A stretch of DNA of 64,000 nucleotides, from NCBI RefSeq assembly GCF_900156915.1, contig NZ_LT732535.1, positions 2,615,211-2,679,210 on the forward strand, given 5' to 3'. The stretch's first letter is position 1. Each line of letters starts with the position of its first letter. This document shows, in pieces, positions 33,698 through 43,351 of the stretch. The notes beneath the pieces are model-generated. The model had not been told where the DNA came from. It worked only from the letters and a program-made list of their open reading frames with translations, and did not search any database. The DNA comes from Sediminibacillus massiliensis (lineage in GTDB: Bacteria > Bacillota > Bacilli > Bacillales > Amphibacillaceae). The translations under genes were made by a program, and so were the position numbers.

Positions 33698-35263
33698 TTA
33701 ACCCTTACTTTTTCTTTCATTTACGTTAAGAGCAATATAACACTTTTTAAAATTATTCATTATTTTTAGAATGGGAATTTTTACCAACTCTTTCTCATAA
33801 TTGTTCATACCCATTAAATACATTAACACACTATAGCAAATAGTAAGAAATACTATCTTTAATAACAAAGAGAAAAATCCATAGCCTAGAAAAATTTCAT
33901 TTAAAAAGTAACCTATCAATAAACACATAGTTAAAGGAAAACTTAAATTAAAGATTTCTTTCCAAAACTTAAATATATCTATTTTAATTTTTCTATAATA
34001 GTATATATTCATTATTATTACATTACCAACTAACATAGCAATAGCAGTGCCTATTGCACATCCTACCCCTCCGAAATTTCGTGCCAGAGGAATGCTTATT
34101 GCTAAATTACCTAGTGCAATTATTAACAGTACAATAGACCTGAAACCATGTAAGTTTTTCGCTTGTAATATTGTCAGTCCAGTGTTTTGTATTAAAGGAA
34201 TTGTAAAAGGTAACACAAGTATTAAAGATATATAATATGCATGTGCATATTCTTGACCCGCCCATATAATAATGAACTCTTTCCCGAATGATATTAAACC
34301 AACTAATACTAATCCAATAACTATGTATTGAATTCTTCCAATCTTTATAAAAAGTTGTGAAAGTTCTTTAATATTTGTTTCTTTAGTTATCATAGCAGTT
34401 AATCTAGGTAAGAACATGCCTGAAATAGCTGTAGAAAACTGCATATAGTACATATTAATTTGAGACGCAATTGCATATATAGAAACCATTATAGTGCCCG
34501 AGTACATGCCCAGAATAAATTGATCTGTAGACCAATATATTTTATCTACAATAATTGCTATAAATATAAACATTGAATAAATAAATATTTCTTTCAGTAG
34601 TTTCATATCAAACTTTTTAAAATAAAGTTTGATTTTTAATCTTCTAAAACAATAGAAGACATTCACCCATAAAAATAGAATGTTAATTACAGTATTAGCC
34701 AGAACCATAGCTAGCGAATCATAACCAGCAAATAATACAGCTAAAATAACTATAGGATTTAGCAGTATGCGAATTATTCCTATCAATTTAGGAAATACAA
34801 ATTGTTCATATGAAACTATAATAGACCCAAAAATAGAGAAAGGAAAACTTATACCTAAATTAAATACTAATATTAAAAACATAATCTTGAATTTTTCTAA
34901 CTCATTTGTTGACAAACTATGGCTAAAAAAGTTGTCTAAAAAGTAAAATGAAATATACCCTATCAATAGAGCTAAACTACAAATGAAAATATTTATTAAT
35001 AAAAACATACCATTTAAGTTATACTCTTTTTCTTTGTCTCCCAGAGCTCTGTATTTTGATACATACCTTATACAAGCGTTCCCAAACCCTAGATCAACCA
35101 AACTCAGTGTTGCTATGAGTGAACCTACAAGAGCATAAAGACCATACTCTTCCTGTCCAAGCATTCTTAACATAATGGGTGTATATATTATTCCTACTAT
35201 ATTACCTATAAATATAGAAGCATAGGACAATGCAGCTCCGACTTTATATTGTTTATTATTCAT
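33698..35263 (-). CDS. Polysaccharide repeat-unit flippase, Wzx/MOP family
   Basis: A 521-residue polytopic protein with about 12-14 membrane segments and the N-terminal pattern LSYASIFIGNIVGIIYTPIMLRMLGQEEYGLYAL of MOP-superfamily polysaccharide flippases (Wzx/RfbX). It should move lipid-linked repeat units across the membrane for polymerisation by EpsG. It takes the role of EpsK. ATG follows AAAGGTGAAAT. A hairpin with a T-run lies between it and the pyruvyltransferase gene, so it may be expressed at a lower level or from its own promoter. Very A+T-rich. Confidence 0.85.
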   Translation of the reverse strand: MNNKQYKVGAALSYASIFIGNIVGIIYTPIMLRMLGQEEYGLYALVGSLIATLSLVDLGFGNACIRYVSKYRALGDKEKEYNLNGMFLLINIFICSLALLIGYISFYFLDNFFSHSLSTNELEKFKIMFLILVFNLGISFPFSIFGSIIVSYEQFVFPKLIGIIRILLNPIVILAVLFAGYDSLAMVLANTVINILFLWVNVFYCFRRLKIKLYFKKFDMKLLKEIFIYSMFIFIAIIVDKIYWSTDQFILGMYSGTIMVSIYAIASQINMYYMQFSTAISGMFLPRLTAMITKETNIKELSQLFIKIGRIQYIVIGLVLVGLISFGKEFIIIWAGQEYAHAYYISLILVLPFTIPLIQNTGLTILQAKNLHGFRSIVLLIIALGNLAISIPLARNFGGVGCAIGTAIAMLVGNVIIMNIYYYRKIKIDIFKFWKEIFNLSFPLTMCLLIGYFLNEIFLGYGFFSLLLKIVFLTICYSVLMYLMGMNNYEKELVKIPILKIMNNFKKCYIALNVNERKSKG

Positions 35264-35329
35264 ATTTCACCTTTTGGAAATTTATTTATAATTTAATTTC
35301 TTTTTGATTTATCAAAAAATGAATGCAAA

Positions 35330-35368
35330 TAAAAAAGAAGAAGTACTTAGATAAAGTAATTCTTCTTT
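35330..35368 (-). terminator. Hairpin terminator between pyruvyltransferase and flippase genes
   Basis: On the minus strand AAGAAGAATTACTT and AAGTACTTCTTCTT pair with one mismatch around a 5-base loop, followed by TTTTTT. The position inside an apparent operon suggests partial termination. Confidence 0.65.
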
Positions 35369-35372
35369 TCTA

Positions 35373-36551
35373 CTATATAAATGTTTTTATTTCGTCTCCT
35401 GCTAGGAGTGCTTTTTCTTTGTAATTTGGCATGAATTCTACTAAATGATTCCTTAATTCTTCTTCTTTTTCTCTTATATACTCAAATGCCTGAACTAAAT
35501 CCTCTAACCTTGTTAACTTTTGTACGGGTAGAACCGTATCTCGCTCACTACCAAAAATATCCCTTGCTATTCCTCTTGACTTTACAGAATAGCCTAACAC
35601 CAAAGTTGGTACACAAGATGAGTATGCTGCAATCGTTGAGTGTGTTCTCGCTCCGATGTACATTCTACAATTCGAAATAATATACTTAAGTTGTTTACTA
35701 TTGTACTTTTCCTTAATAAGTAAAACTCTATTTGTGGTATTAAGTCTAGAATAGACTTGATTTAACACTTCTAAATCATTATTATGCACCCAGAAAACGT
35801 GGGGAATTAGTGCCACATGTAAATCTGTTGTTTTAATAATGTGCTCTATTAGTTTTACATATAAATCTATAACTTCATTCTTAGGTAATTTTGATTTAAA
35901 AATGTAAGGACTCAAGTTTATTCCAATAGTATTTTTTTTTCTAAAATTTTTTGGTAAATCTATAACCTCATAATCCAATTGGAATGCAGGATCTGGATAA
36001 AGCTTGGTGTTTTTATTTATACCTTTATCTAGGAGTAAGTTATATGTAATGTTTTCCCTTGCTATAATTAAATCATAACTATTCAAGTCTTCCATCATTT
36101 CTTTATCCATTTTTCCTTCTTCTAAAGAGCATCCCCATAAGATGGTTATTGTATTCTTTTTTTTTGCTTTTTTATTACTTAAGTAAAGCCACTTTGAATC
36201 AGAATAACAGTAGTTATCTCCCCCTATAGATATTCCTATGGTATCTTTATTAAACATTTTATATAAGTTTTTTTGAGCTAATGAAACATAGCTATCTACA
36301 TTTCCAAATACTGTTCTATTCGCTGCCGCAATAATATGATCTAGAGAGTAGCGTTTAATATAATTTGAATATTCTATAGTTTCATTAAACGTGGATACTC
36401 CTACTGACAAGTCCTCAGACTTATCCAGTGAACACAAGTAGAATTTATGTTTTTTCTCTGTATAGTCAATTATTTTACGAGTACCTCTTACTATAGCTTC
36501 ACATCCCCTATTTCCACTTCCCCCATGGCTATATAGCACAATCTTTTTCAT
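35373..36551 (-). CDS. Polysaccharide pyruvyl transferase family protein
   Basis: A 392-residue protein of the polysaccharide pyruvyltransferase family (CsaB/EpsI/EpsO-like). The N-terminal YSHGGSGNRGCEAIVRG is the glycine-rich loop of the family, ISIGGDNYCY follows, and IGARTHSTIAAYSSCVPTLVLGYSVK is the C-terminal substrate loop with its conserved histidine. It would add ketal-linked pyruvate from phosphoenolpyruvate to a sugar, giving the polymer negative charge. It overlaps the upstream glycosyltransferase gene by 23 bases. B. subtilis eps has two such genes, epsI and epsO. Confidence 0.85.
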   Translation of the reverse strand: MKKIVLYSHGGSGNRGCEAIVRGTRKIIDYTEKKHKFYLCSLDKSEDLSVGVSTFNETIEYSNYIKRYSLDHIIAAANRTVFGNVDSYVSLAQKNLYKMFNKDTIGISIGGDNYCYSDSKWLYLSNKKAKKKNTITILWGCSLEEGKMDKEMMEDLNSYDLIIARENITYNLLLDKGINKNTKLYPDPAFQLDYEVIDLPKNFRKKNTIGINLSPYIFKSKLPKNEVIDLYVKLIEHIIKTTDLHVALIPHVFWVHNNDLEVLNQVYSRLNTTNRVLLIKEKYNSKQLKYIISNCRMYIGARTHSTIAAYSSCVPTLVLGYSVKSRGIARDIFGSERDTVLPVQKLTRLEDLVQAFEYIREKEEELRNHLVEFMPNYKEKALLAGDEIKTFI

Positions 36552-37659
36552 TTTCTTCCTCCTTTAATACTTCTTCTATTTCTTTTCTAATTATATTTTT
36601 GTCAAACTTGTTCAAAATTGTATAACCCTTATTTCTATAACTAAAATATAATCCTTTATCTTTTAGCATTTTTTCTATACCTTTTAATAAGGATTCAGAA
36701 TCATTATCCACTAACATTCCATACTTTCCATTTTCTAAAATTTCTTCTGGTCCTCCACACTTTGTGGATAAAACTGGTGTACCTAATAGTAGTGATTCAG
36801 CCACTACTAAACAAAATGACTCTGTTTTAGAACAACAAATTAATAAAGATGATTTGTAAATATAAGGGTAAGGATTATCTTTATAACCCAACAGTTTGAT
36901 GAATCCATTAGCATGTGAATTAGATATTTTATTTTCAATATCACTAAATTGATGACCATCTCCAACAATAATTAGCTCTATATTGCTATAATCTGTATGT
37001 AATCTAACTACGCTATCAATTAACATACCTACTTGCTTTTCTTCCGATAACCTTCCGATAAAGCATATCCGAAAGATACTTTCATTGTTTTCTAAATCTG
37101 TCACTGTTTCTTTAGATAACTTTTTTATGAGAGCAGTGTCTATCGGATTGTATATAACTTTTAATTCTTTATCAAAATTAATATATTTTTTATAATTATT
37201 AGAAACTACATTTGATACAGTAACTAGTCGATCAAACTTATTAACATATTTTTTTAAATTCTTCTTTTCACGGAAATAGGGTAGATTAAAGTCATAATAA
37301 TATGGATCATTATGAAACCAGCTAATTTTTTTCGTTTTTCCATTACTTCCAGCAACTAATTTTGTTGGAAACCCTTCTTGAAAAGATACTTCAATATCGT
37401 AAAAGTTGTTTATAAACATTTTGTGTAGTAGGAAAGGGGGAAAATGGACTAAAACTCTATCCAAGCCTCTAAATCTCTTTTTAAATATGCTTTTGTATTC
37501 CACATGACTAGGTAAATTCTTTTTTACTTCCGTGTTCTGTTCTTCTGTCATAACAGTAATTTGATATTTAAGTGGATCAAGGAGGTTTACTATATCAATT
37601 AATACTTTTTCTACCCCTCCAAACATTTGACTTTTTGTTATAAATAGAACTTTTTTCAT
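36529..37659 (-). CDS. Glycosyltransferase family 4 protein
   Basis: A 376-residue GT4 (GT-B fold) glycosyltransferase. The N-terminus KKVLFITKSQMFGGVEKVLIDIV is the acceptor-side glycine loop, IRICFIGRLSEEKQV-type sequence (here RICFIGRLSEEKQVGML) opens the donor domain, and ESFCLVVAESLLLGTPVLSTKCGGPEEIL is the E-x7-E donor motif. It acts on the cytosolic face of the membrane. It overlaps the neighbouring genes on both sides. Linkage and sugar are not predictable. Confidence 0.85.
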   Translation of the reverse strand: MKKVLFITKSQMFGGVEKVLIDIVNLLDPLKYQITVMTEEQNTEVKKNLPSHVEYKSIFKKRFRGLDRVLVHFPPFLLHKMFINNFYDIEVSFQEGFPTKLVAGSNGKTKKISWFHNDPYYYDFNLPYFREKKNLKKYVNKFDRLVTVSNVVSNNYKKYINFDKELKVIYNPIDTALIKKLSKETVTDLENNESIFRICFIGRLSEEKQVGMLIDSVVRLHTDYSNIELIIVGDGHQFSDIENKISNSHANGFIKLLGYKDNPYPYIYKSSLLICCSKTESFCLVVAESLLLGTPVLSTKCGGPEEILENGKYGMLVDNDSESLLKGIEKMLKDKGLYFSYRNKGYTILNKFDKNIIRKEIEEVLKEEENEKDCAI

Positions 37660-38696
37660 AAAAGGCTCCTTAACTTTCTATTAATGATCAACAAATAATA
37701 TATACAAGAATACCGAACAGAACTCTTAGAGCGTATTGCATTTATTAACATTTTGGGATAATTATTAAATAATGTTTTATTATCATTAAAATAGTTGCAG
37801 ACATCTTTATTATTTAATATATTACTTATATTTCTTAACCCTTTTAAGAAGTTTAAGCTACCAACCAGTTTGAAATTTTCATCGAGGCAGAATCTTATCG
37901 TTTCTAAATATCTTCTCTCTAAACTATATTTTGTCGAAGGAGTATAGTATCCCTCTGTTTGACAGAAGTTTAACAGCGCGCTATATAACTTGTTTAAGAT
38001 ATAAAATTTATCCTGTCTTATCTTATAGGTAAGAGTATCATCTGAATGGTTTAGGTAATTATACTCAGCGGTTGATAAAATATATATTTTGTTACTAGCC
38101 TTAATAATCTCTAGTACAAACAGAGTGTCTTCGCCTAAACTGATATTTTCATCAAAGCGTATTTGCTTTTTTGTAATTAGATTTCTCTTTATCAACTTTG
38201 AATAGCAGTAATTTATATATGAGGATTCGATTAAATCAGGCATAATATCTTTCAGTTCTGGTTTTTTATAGAAGCCAGATACTTTGCTTACTATCTCTTT
38301 AACTTGTTTTATTTTACCATTGCTAGATTCTACTTGGTTTATTCCGCTAATGACTAAGTCGATACTTCTATCTTTAATTATATTTACCATTGAGGATATA
38401 TAAGTTTCATTTACAAAATCATCGGAGTCAACAAATTGAATATATTCCCCTTTACATTTTTCTATTCCATAATTCCTTGCACTAGATACTCCTTTATTAG
38501 ACATATGAAAAACTCTAATTTTATTGCTTTTTAGTTTATAATAATTACATATATCTCCACTTTTATCAGTAGATCCATCATTGACTAGTAATATCTCAAA
38601 ATGTGTATATGTTTGCTTTAATAGCGACTCAATACATCTACTTAAATGCTTCTCAACATTATAAACAGGTACTATTACACTTATAAATGGATTCAT
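37656..38696 (-). CDS. Glycosyltransferase family 2 protein
   Basis: A 346-residue GT2 (GT-A fold) glycosyltransferase. The N-terminal ISVIVPVYNVEKHLSRCIESLLKQTY, EILLVNDGSTDKSGDIC and the metal-binding FVDSDDFV are all present. The C-terminal half is helical and lacks membrane segments. ATG follows TAGGTGACGAT. It resembles the B. subtilis EpsH/EpsJ group. Substrate unknown. A+T-rich like its neighbours. Confidence 0.85.
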   Translation of the reverse strand: MNPFISVIVPVYNVEKHLSRCIESLLKQTYTHFEILLVNDGSTDKSGDICNYYKLKSNKIRVFHMSNKGVSSARNYGIEKCKGEYIQFVDSDDFVNETYISSMVNIIKDRSIDLVISGINQVESSNGKIKQVKEIVSKVSGFYKKPELKDIMPDLIESSYINYCYSKLIKRNLITKKQIRFDENISLGEDTLFVLEIIKASNKIYILSTAEYNYLNHSDDTLTYKIRQDKFYILNKLYSALLNFCQTEGYYTPSTKYSLERRYLETIRFCLDENFKLVGSLNFLKGLRNISNILNNKDVCNYFNDNKTLFNNYPKMLINAIRSKSSVRYSCIYYLLIINRKLRSLL

Positions 38697-38704
38697 ATCG
38701 TCAC

Positions 38705-39832
38705 CTAGTTAAACACTTTTTCAATATCTTTTATTGCTGTAGAAATAGTAAAAATATTGCTTCTCTCTAACGACTTGGCTTTATATCTTGCTAACAGTGC
38801 CTTGTCATTAATTAATGTCTTAATTCCTTCATAAAGTGAAAGATCATTATTTTTAACAACCATCCCATACTCTCCTGAATTTAATAATTCATTTGGACCT
38901 GCACACTCAGTACTAATTGTAGGTAAACCAAGAACCATTGCTTCTGCTAAAGCTAAACTAAAACCTTCAGCTCTAGAAGAACATACAAACAAATCACACA
39001 TAGCAATATATTTGTAAGGATTGCTTTTAAAACCTATCAATTTTACTGAATCACTTAAATTGTTATCATTAATATATTGTTCTAGTCGGGGTCTATCTTG
39101 GCCTTCGCCCAGTACCCACAATTCACAATTTAATCCATCATCCTTTAAAATTTTCATTATTTTTAATAATCTATCATAGCCTTTCTGACGTGTTAACCTA
39201 CCTATTGTTCCTATTAAGAATTTATCAGGCTTTGTGCGTTCACATTTTTCATTACTTTTATAAATAATTGCTTTACTGTCAACAGGATTGTATTTTACAA
39301 TAACTTTTTTATCTTTATATACTTTTTCTTCAAATGAATTCTTTACCTTTTTTGATACACATACAACTTTATCGTATTTTTTATAGCTTTCTATTTGATC
39401 TCTTAAATTTCTAAAATATCTATCAGCATATCCCCTGTTTATTGGATCTACATGTACCCAGGCTACTTTCTTACTCAAAGTGTTAGTAGATTTTGATATA
39501 ATTTTAGTTGCAAATCCTTCTACAAACGCTACCTCTAAATCGTATTTTTCTTTTATAAAAAATTTATAAAAGAAGGAGGGTGGTAGTAGATATATAAGCT
39601 TATACCTTAGCTTATATATTAATAATTTCATTGTTTTCAATTTTTCTGGATTTGGAAGTATGCTAATGTATTTACAGTTTTTTTTAATTTCATTTCTATA
39701 TATACCTACATCTACTACTGTTATAACAGTAATATCAAATTTATTCTTATTAAACCGATTGACTAGTTCAGCCAATACTTTTTCAGCACCGCCCCCTGAG
39801 AGACTCTCAATAAAAAATAGTATTTTTTTCAT
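38705..39832 (-). CDS. Glycosyltransferase family 4 protein
   Basis: A GT4 glycosyltransferase of about 375 residues. It begins KKILFFIESLSGGGAEKVLAELV, with GTIGRLTRQKGYDRLLKIMK at the donor domain and EGFSLALAEAMVLGLPTISTECAGPNELL as the E-x7-E motif. Start ATG 39832 follows GGAAGTGATTAAA; the frame to 39847 includes five extra residues without a ribosome site. It is closely similar in plan to the GT4 proteins at 36529 and 39834, which suggests an old duplication. Confidence 0.85.
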   Translation of the reverse strand: MKKILFFIESLSGGGAEKVLAELVNRFNKNKFDITVITVVDVGIYRNEIKKNCKYISILPNPEKLKTMKLLIYKLRYKLIYLLPPSFFYKFFIKEKYDLEVAFVEGFATKIISKSTNTLSKKVAWVHVDPINRGYADRYFRNLRDQIESYKKYDKVVCVSKKVKNSFEEKVYKDKKVIVKYNPVDSKAIIYKSNEKCERTKPDKFLIGTIGRLTRQKGYDRLLKIMKILKDDGLNCELWVLGEGQDRPRLEQYINDNNLSDSVKLIGFKSNPYKYIAMCDLFVCSSRAEGFSLALAEAMVLGLPTISTECAGPNELLNSGEYGMVVKNNDLSLYEGIKTLINDKALLARYKAKSLERSNIFTISTAIKDIEKVFN

Positions 39833-39833
39833 T

Positions 39834-41027
39834 TTAATCACTTCCATTACAGAATAAAGGATATAATTTCAACAATTCCGATTCATTTCCATAACTTGTA
39901 ATAATACAGTTGTTTACTATTTTTTGTCTTAATTTTTCATCGAAAATTAATTTTTCAATCCCTTTAGCTATACCTTCAACTGACTGTTCTGTTATATATC
40001 CATCAAAATTATTTTTTACTTGACTTTTAGCTGTATTATAATCAGTTATTAAAACAGGTTTACAAAGGATTTGTGCCTCTCCAACCGTTACGGCTTTCCC
40101 TTCATATCTTGAAGGTTGAATATACAGGTCACATTCTTTTATATAAGGGTAAGGGTTTGTTCTTTTTCCCAGCAAAATAAAATTTTCTTCTAAATTATTT
40201 TCACTAATCATTTTTTTTAGTTTACCCTCATCCCCTCCATAACCAACTACATACCAAGCAATGTTTTGATGTCCTTTATCATTTAATATTTTCAGTGCCT
40301 TAATTGCATTATCAATGCCTTTTGCATATGATAATCTAGCAACCGTTATAATTTTAAACCTTTGGTCTTTTGTCATTGGGTTAATTATTAATTCATTTGC
40401 ACTTTCTCTAATAAAATCGGGTGAAGTAATATTCTCTATTACTACCAATTTTTCTTTTAATTCTTTATACTTTTTCAAAAATGAATTTTTACACTCTTCA
40501 GAAACTGCGACAATATAGTCAAACTTCTTCCACATTTCCAAGTCCATCTTTATATCTGTTTTAATAGTAGAATAATCAGTATGAATCCAAGCTATTTTAG
40601 TTGTAGCTTCTACTTTTTCGGCTACAAAGTAATGGGGCCAAAGATAACTAATTGCAACATCATATTCCTTTTGAGTTCTTGGCAGAAAAGGAAGCGCATA
40701 TTTCCACATATATTGCATCTGTTTATAGCCACTTTCTAGTGTCTTATCTTTGCTAGTCTTGATTTTAGCCATCAACCGAGATAATGCTACTGGAACATTT
40801 CCTGTTTTAAATATTTCTTTAATTGGCATTCGAAATGTTTTGTAAGCTTTTGATTCTTTTAACAATTTAACCTTTTTGGGCAGTTGATCCATAAAATCAC
40901 CGGTATGACTATACAGCATTAAATCAACTTGATAATTATCATAATCAAAATTATTTAACATACTAATAAGACTTCGTTCCACTCCCCCAACTTCCATGTC
41001 AAAAGAGGCTATTAATACATTTTTCAT
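39834..41027 (-). CDS. Glycosyltransferase family 4 protein
   Basis: A GT4 glycosyltransferase of about 397 residues. Features are NVLIASFDMEVGGVERSLISML at the start, FKIITVARLSYAKGIDNAIKAL at the donor domain and QPSRYEGKAVTVGEAQILCKPVLIT as the donor-binding motif. Start ATG 41027 follows AGGTGGTTACC; a GTG three codons upstream is less likely. It lies directly before the gene at 38705 with almost no gap. Substrate unknown. Confidence 0.85.
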   Translation of the reverse strand: MKNVLIASFDMEVGGVERSLISMLNNFDYDNYQVDLMLYSHTGDFMDQLPKKVKLLKESKAYKTFRMPIKEIFKTGNVPVALSRLMAKIKTSKDKTLESGYKQMQYMWKYALPFLPRTQKEYDVAISYLWPHYFVAEKVEATTKIAWIHTDYSTIKTDIKMDLEMWKKFDYIVAVSEECKNSFLKKYKELKEKLVVIENITSPDFIRESANELIINPMTKDQRFKIITVARLSYAKGIDNAIKALKILNDKGHQNIAWYVVGYGGDEGKLKKMISENNLEENFILLGKRTNPYPYIKECDLYIQPSRYEGKAVTVGEAQILCKPVLITDYNTAKSQVKNNFDGYITEQSVEGIAKGIEKLIFDEKLRQKIVNNCIITSYGNESELLKLYPLFCNGSD

Positions 41028-41036
41028 GGTAACCAC

Positions 41037-41765
41037 CTAACCCTTAGAGACTAAGCTTCGTAAGCGGGCTATATTTTCTCCACCAATCACCTTGGCAGTA
41101 ATAACTTTAAAGGTACTTTTAAATTGAGACTTAAAAGGAAGCCAACTTTTATAAAAATGATGTATGGCATGTGTATCATCTGTAACAAACCTTCTACAGT
41201 TAATGTAATCATAGGGAGAAAAATAGGTTTGTGGATAAAAAACACCCAGCCCTTTCAATTCTTGATAATTGCCATCTTTTTTTAAGCCCATGTTTTCTAA
41301 AATACTTGTTACTACTGCTACATTGGTTAGTTGATCTAACCTACCATCTTCTCTGACAAATTTTTTATTATGATAAGAGTCTAGAAACAACTTAATAAGT
41401 TTATTGCCTTTAGCTGCACCGATTGTACTGGTAGCAATATAATTTTCTTGTTCAAAGCCCCAAAATGAGTCATGGCGTAAAAAGTCATCAAATGGCTTAA
41501 ATACTTCGACATCAGTGTCTAAATATATCCCCCCGTGGTGATATAAGGCATAAACTCTTACATAATCACTTACGAATGCGTATTTTTTATTTTCATAGGC
41601 TTCTTTAACATAAGGATTTACATTTATATCAAAGTTTTCTTCATTCCACTCAATAATTTCATATTCTACTAAATGCTCTTGCCAGCTATTTAAGCATTTT
41701 TTAACAATGTCAGGTTTTTCTTTCCCACCAAACCAACAGTAGTGTATGCGTTTAGGAATTTTCAC
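41037..41765 (-). CDS. GT32-type capsular polysaccharide glycosyltransferase
   Basis: A 242-residue protein of the DXD-containing sugar transferase family (Och1/GT32-like). Signature parts are PKRIHYCWFGGKEKPDIVKKCL, then AFVSDYVRVYALYHHGGIYLDTDVEV, where DTD is the metal-binding DXD motif, and HAIHHFYKSW near the end. It is cytosolic and has no membrane segment. It is the first gene after the SinR-like regulator and begins the A+T-rich downstream block. The sugar it transfers is not predictable. Confidence 0.85.
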   Translation of the reverse strand: MKIPKRIHYCWFGGKEKPDIVKKCLNSWQEHLVEYEIIEWNEENFDINVNPYVKEAYENKKYAFVSDYVRVYALYHHGGIYLDTDVEVFKPFDDFLRHDSFWGFEQENYIATSTIGAAKGNKLIKLFLDSYHNKKFVREDGRLDQLTNVAVVTSILENMGLKKDGNYQELKGLGVFYPQTYFSPYDYINCRRFVTDDTHAIHHFYKSWLPFKSQFKSTFKVITAKVIGGENIARLRSLVSKG

Positions 41766-41798
41766 CTTATACCAAGTCTCCTTTCATCATTCCTTTGC

Positions 41799-42143
41799 TT
41801 AGTTATCACCTTTCGTACATTCATTTTGCCATTTAATAAATTGTATTACTTTTCTATAATCATTTATTTGCTCCTTCTGTACTCCCGAGTCTTTCAATTC
41901 CTTAATAAAAACCAGCCATTCCTCTTCCAATTGTTGAGTTACTTCATCTTCTCCATTGATCAACATTTTCATATCTACCTGCAGAACAACAGCAATTTTT
42001 CGCAACACTTGAATCGATGGATTCTTGTTTATATTTCTCTCTATATTGCTCAAGTAAGACTTAGATATGTTCGCTTTCTCTGCAAGACCGGTTAACGTAA
42101 GACCTTTCCGTTTCCTGATTTTGTGGATCTTATCTCCAATCAT
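41799..42143 (-). CDS. sinR: SinR/SlrR-type transcriptional regulator
   Basis: A 114-residue two-domain regulator. The N-terminal XRE helix-turn-helix (MIGDKIHKIRKRKG, then LAEKANISKSYLSNIERN and KNPSIQVLRKIA) is very close to B. subtilis SinR, including the KSYLS-IERN recognition region and NPSIQ. The C-terminal part, EEEWLVFIKELKDSGVQKEQI and IQFIKWQNE, matches the Sin dimerisation hook. SinR represses biofilm matrix operons through GTTCTYT half-sites, and such palindromes stand before epsA, epsC and both RiPP modules here. The gene is inside the eps operon, so autoregulation is likely. Whether it acts as SinR or as its partner SlrR cannot be told. No SinI-like antagonist was seen. Confidence 0.88.
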   Translation of the reverse strand: MIGDKIHKIRKRKGLTLTGLAEKANISKSYLSNIERNINKNPSIQVLRKIAVVLQVDMKMLINGEDEVTQQLEEEWLVFIKELKDSGVQKEQINDYRKVIQFIKWQNECTKGDN

Positions 42144-42162
42144 TTAGCAATACCTCATATTT

Positions 42163-43329
42163 TCATATAATTTCTTCTTTACGCACTAACTTGCTAATTG
42201 TCTTTTTTAAACAAGTAATAACTCTGTCTTGCTCAGACTCAGTGAGGTTTGATCCTGATGGAAGGCATATTCCCGTCCCAAATATTTGTTTCGCAACATC
42301 AAAACCATCTTTGTGACGATAATACTTGGCATTCTGAAAAAGAGGCTGCAGGTGCAGCGGCTTCCATACCGGCCTCGCTTCGATATTTTCCATCAGTAAC
42401 GCAGTCAGGAGTTGTGACTGGGAAACTTCTGTTTGATGGGGATTGATAGTGAAAGCAGTCAGCCAGCGGTTCATTCGTGTCTCTTCTAATTCAGTCATAA
42501 AATCTATCCCTGGAAGGTAAGCCAATTCCCGGCGATAGTTTTCAAAGATTTGTCTCCTGGCAATAACTCGTTCATCCAACAATTGCAGCTGTGTCCTTCC
42601 TACACCGGCTAAAATGTTACTCATTCGGTAGTTGTAGCCAAGTACACTGTGCTGATAATGAGGAGCTGGGTCCCTGGCTTGGGCTGCTAAAAAGCGAGCC
42701 CTCTCCATTGCGTTTTCATCATCAGAAACGAGCATACCGCCTCCAGATGTAGTGATGATTTTGTTGCCATTGAACGAATAAATCCCGAATTTACCGAGGG
42801 TACCACTGAATCTTTCTTTGTAGGTAGTTCCGAGTGATTCAGCAGCATCTTCGACAACCGGAATCTCATATTGGTTACAGATAGCCAATAATTCATCCAT
42901 TTTGGCACTTTGACCATATAAATGGACAATGATAACAGCCTTTGGCAGCTGCCCTTCCAGGTATGCTTCCCTCATGGCCCTCTCTAAGGCCAAAGGGGAC
43001 ATATTCCAAGTTTCTGGTTCTGAATCAATAAAGACCGGTTCCGCACCTTGATAAAGAATTGGGTTGGCACTTGCCACAAAAGTAAGACTTGAGCAAAATA
43101 CCTTGTCACCTTGTTTTACGTCTAATAAAGAAAGAGCCAAGTGAATTGCTGCAGTTCCCGAACTAACGGCTACAGCTTGCTTGGCTCCTACGTGATCAGC
43201 TAATTCTTTTTCGAAGGCATCGACATTGGGCCCCAATGGAGCAATCCAATTGGAGTCAAATGCTTTTTGAATGTATTCCTGCTCTCGTCCACTCATATGG
43301 GGTGGTGACAACAGTATTTTCTTTTTCAA
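42163..43329 (-). CDS. epsN: EpsN, PLP-dependent sugar aminotransferase
   Basis: A DegT/DnrJ/EryC1-family aminotransferase of about 388 residues, clearly EpsN: ILLSPPHMSGREQEYIQKAF, DSNWIAPLGP, IDSEPETWNMSP and VEDAAESLGT agree with the B. subtilis protein, and the PLP lysine is in FNGNKIITTSGGGM. It converts the 4-keto sugar from EpsC to the 4-amino sugar, a step in UDP-diacetylbacillosamine-type synthesis (PglE role). The true start is probably TTG 43329 behind AAAGGCGG, which gives the same N-terminus as B. subtilis; an ATG at 43350 is the alternative. It lies just before the SinR-like gene. Confidence 0.92.
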   Translation of the reverse strand: MKKKILLSPPHMSGREQEYIQKAFDSNWIAPLGPNVDAFEKELADHVGAKQAVAVSSGTAAIHLALSLLDVKQGDKVFCSSLTFVASANPILYQGAEPVFIDSEPETWNMSPLALERAMREAYLEGQLPKAVIIVHLYGQSAKMDELLAICNQYEIPVVEDAAESLGTTYKERFSGTLGKFGIYSFNGNKIITTSGGGMLVSDDENAMERARFLAAQARDPAPHYQHSVLGYNYRMSNILAGVGRTQLQLLDERVIARRQIFENYRRELAYLPGIDFMTELEETRMNRWLTAFTINPHQTEVSQSQLLTALLMENIEARPVWKPLHLQPLFQNAKYYRHKDGFDVAKQIFGTGICLPSGSNLTESEQDRVITCLKKTISKLVRKEEII

Positions 43330-43351
43330 TAAGACCCACCGCCTTTCCATT

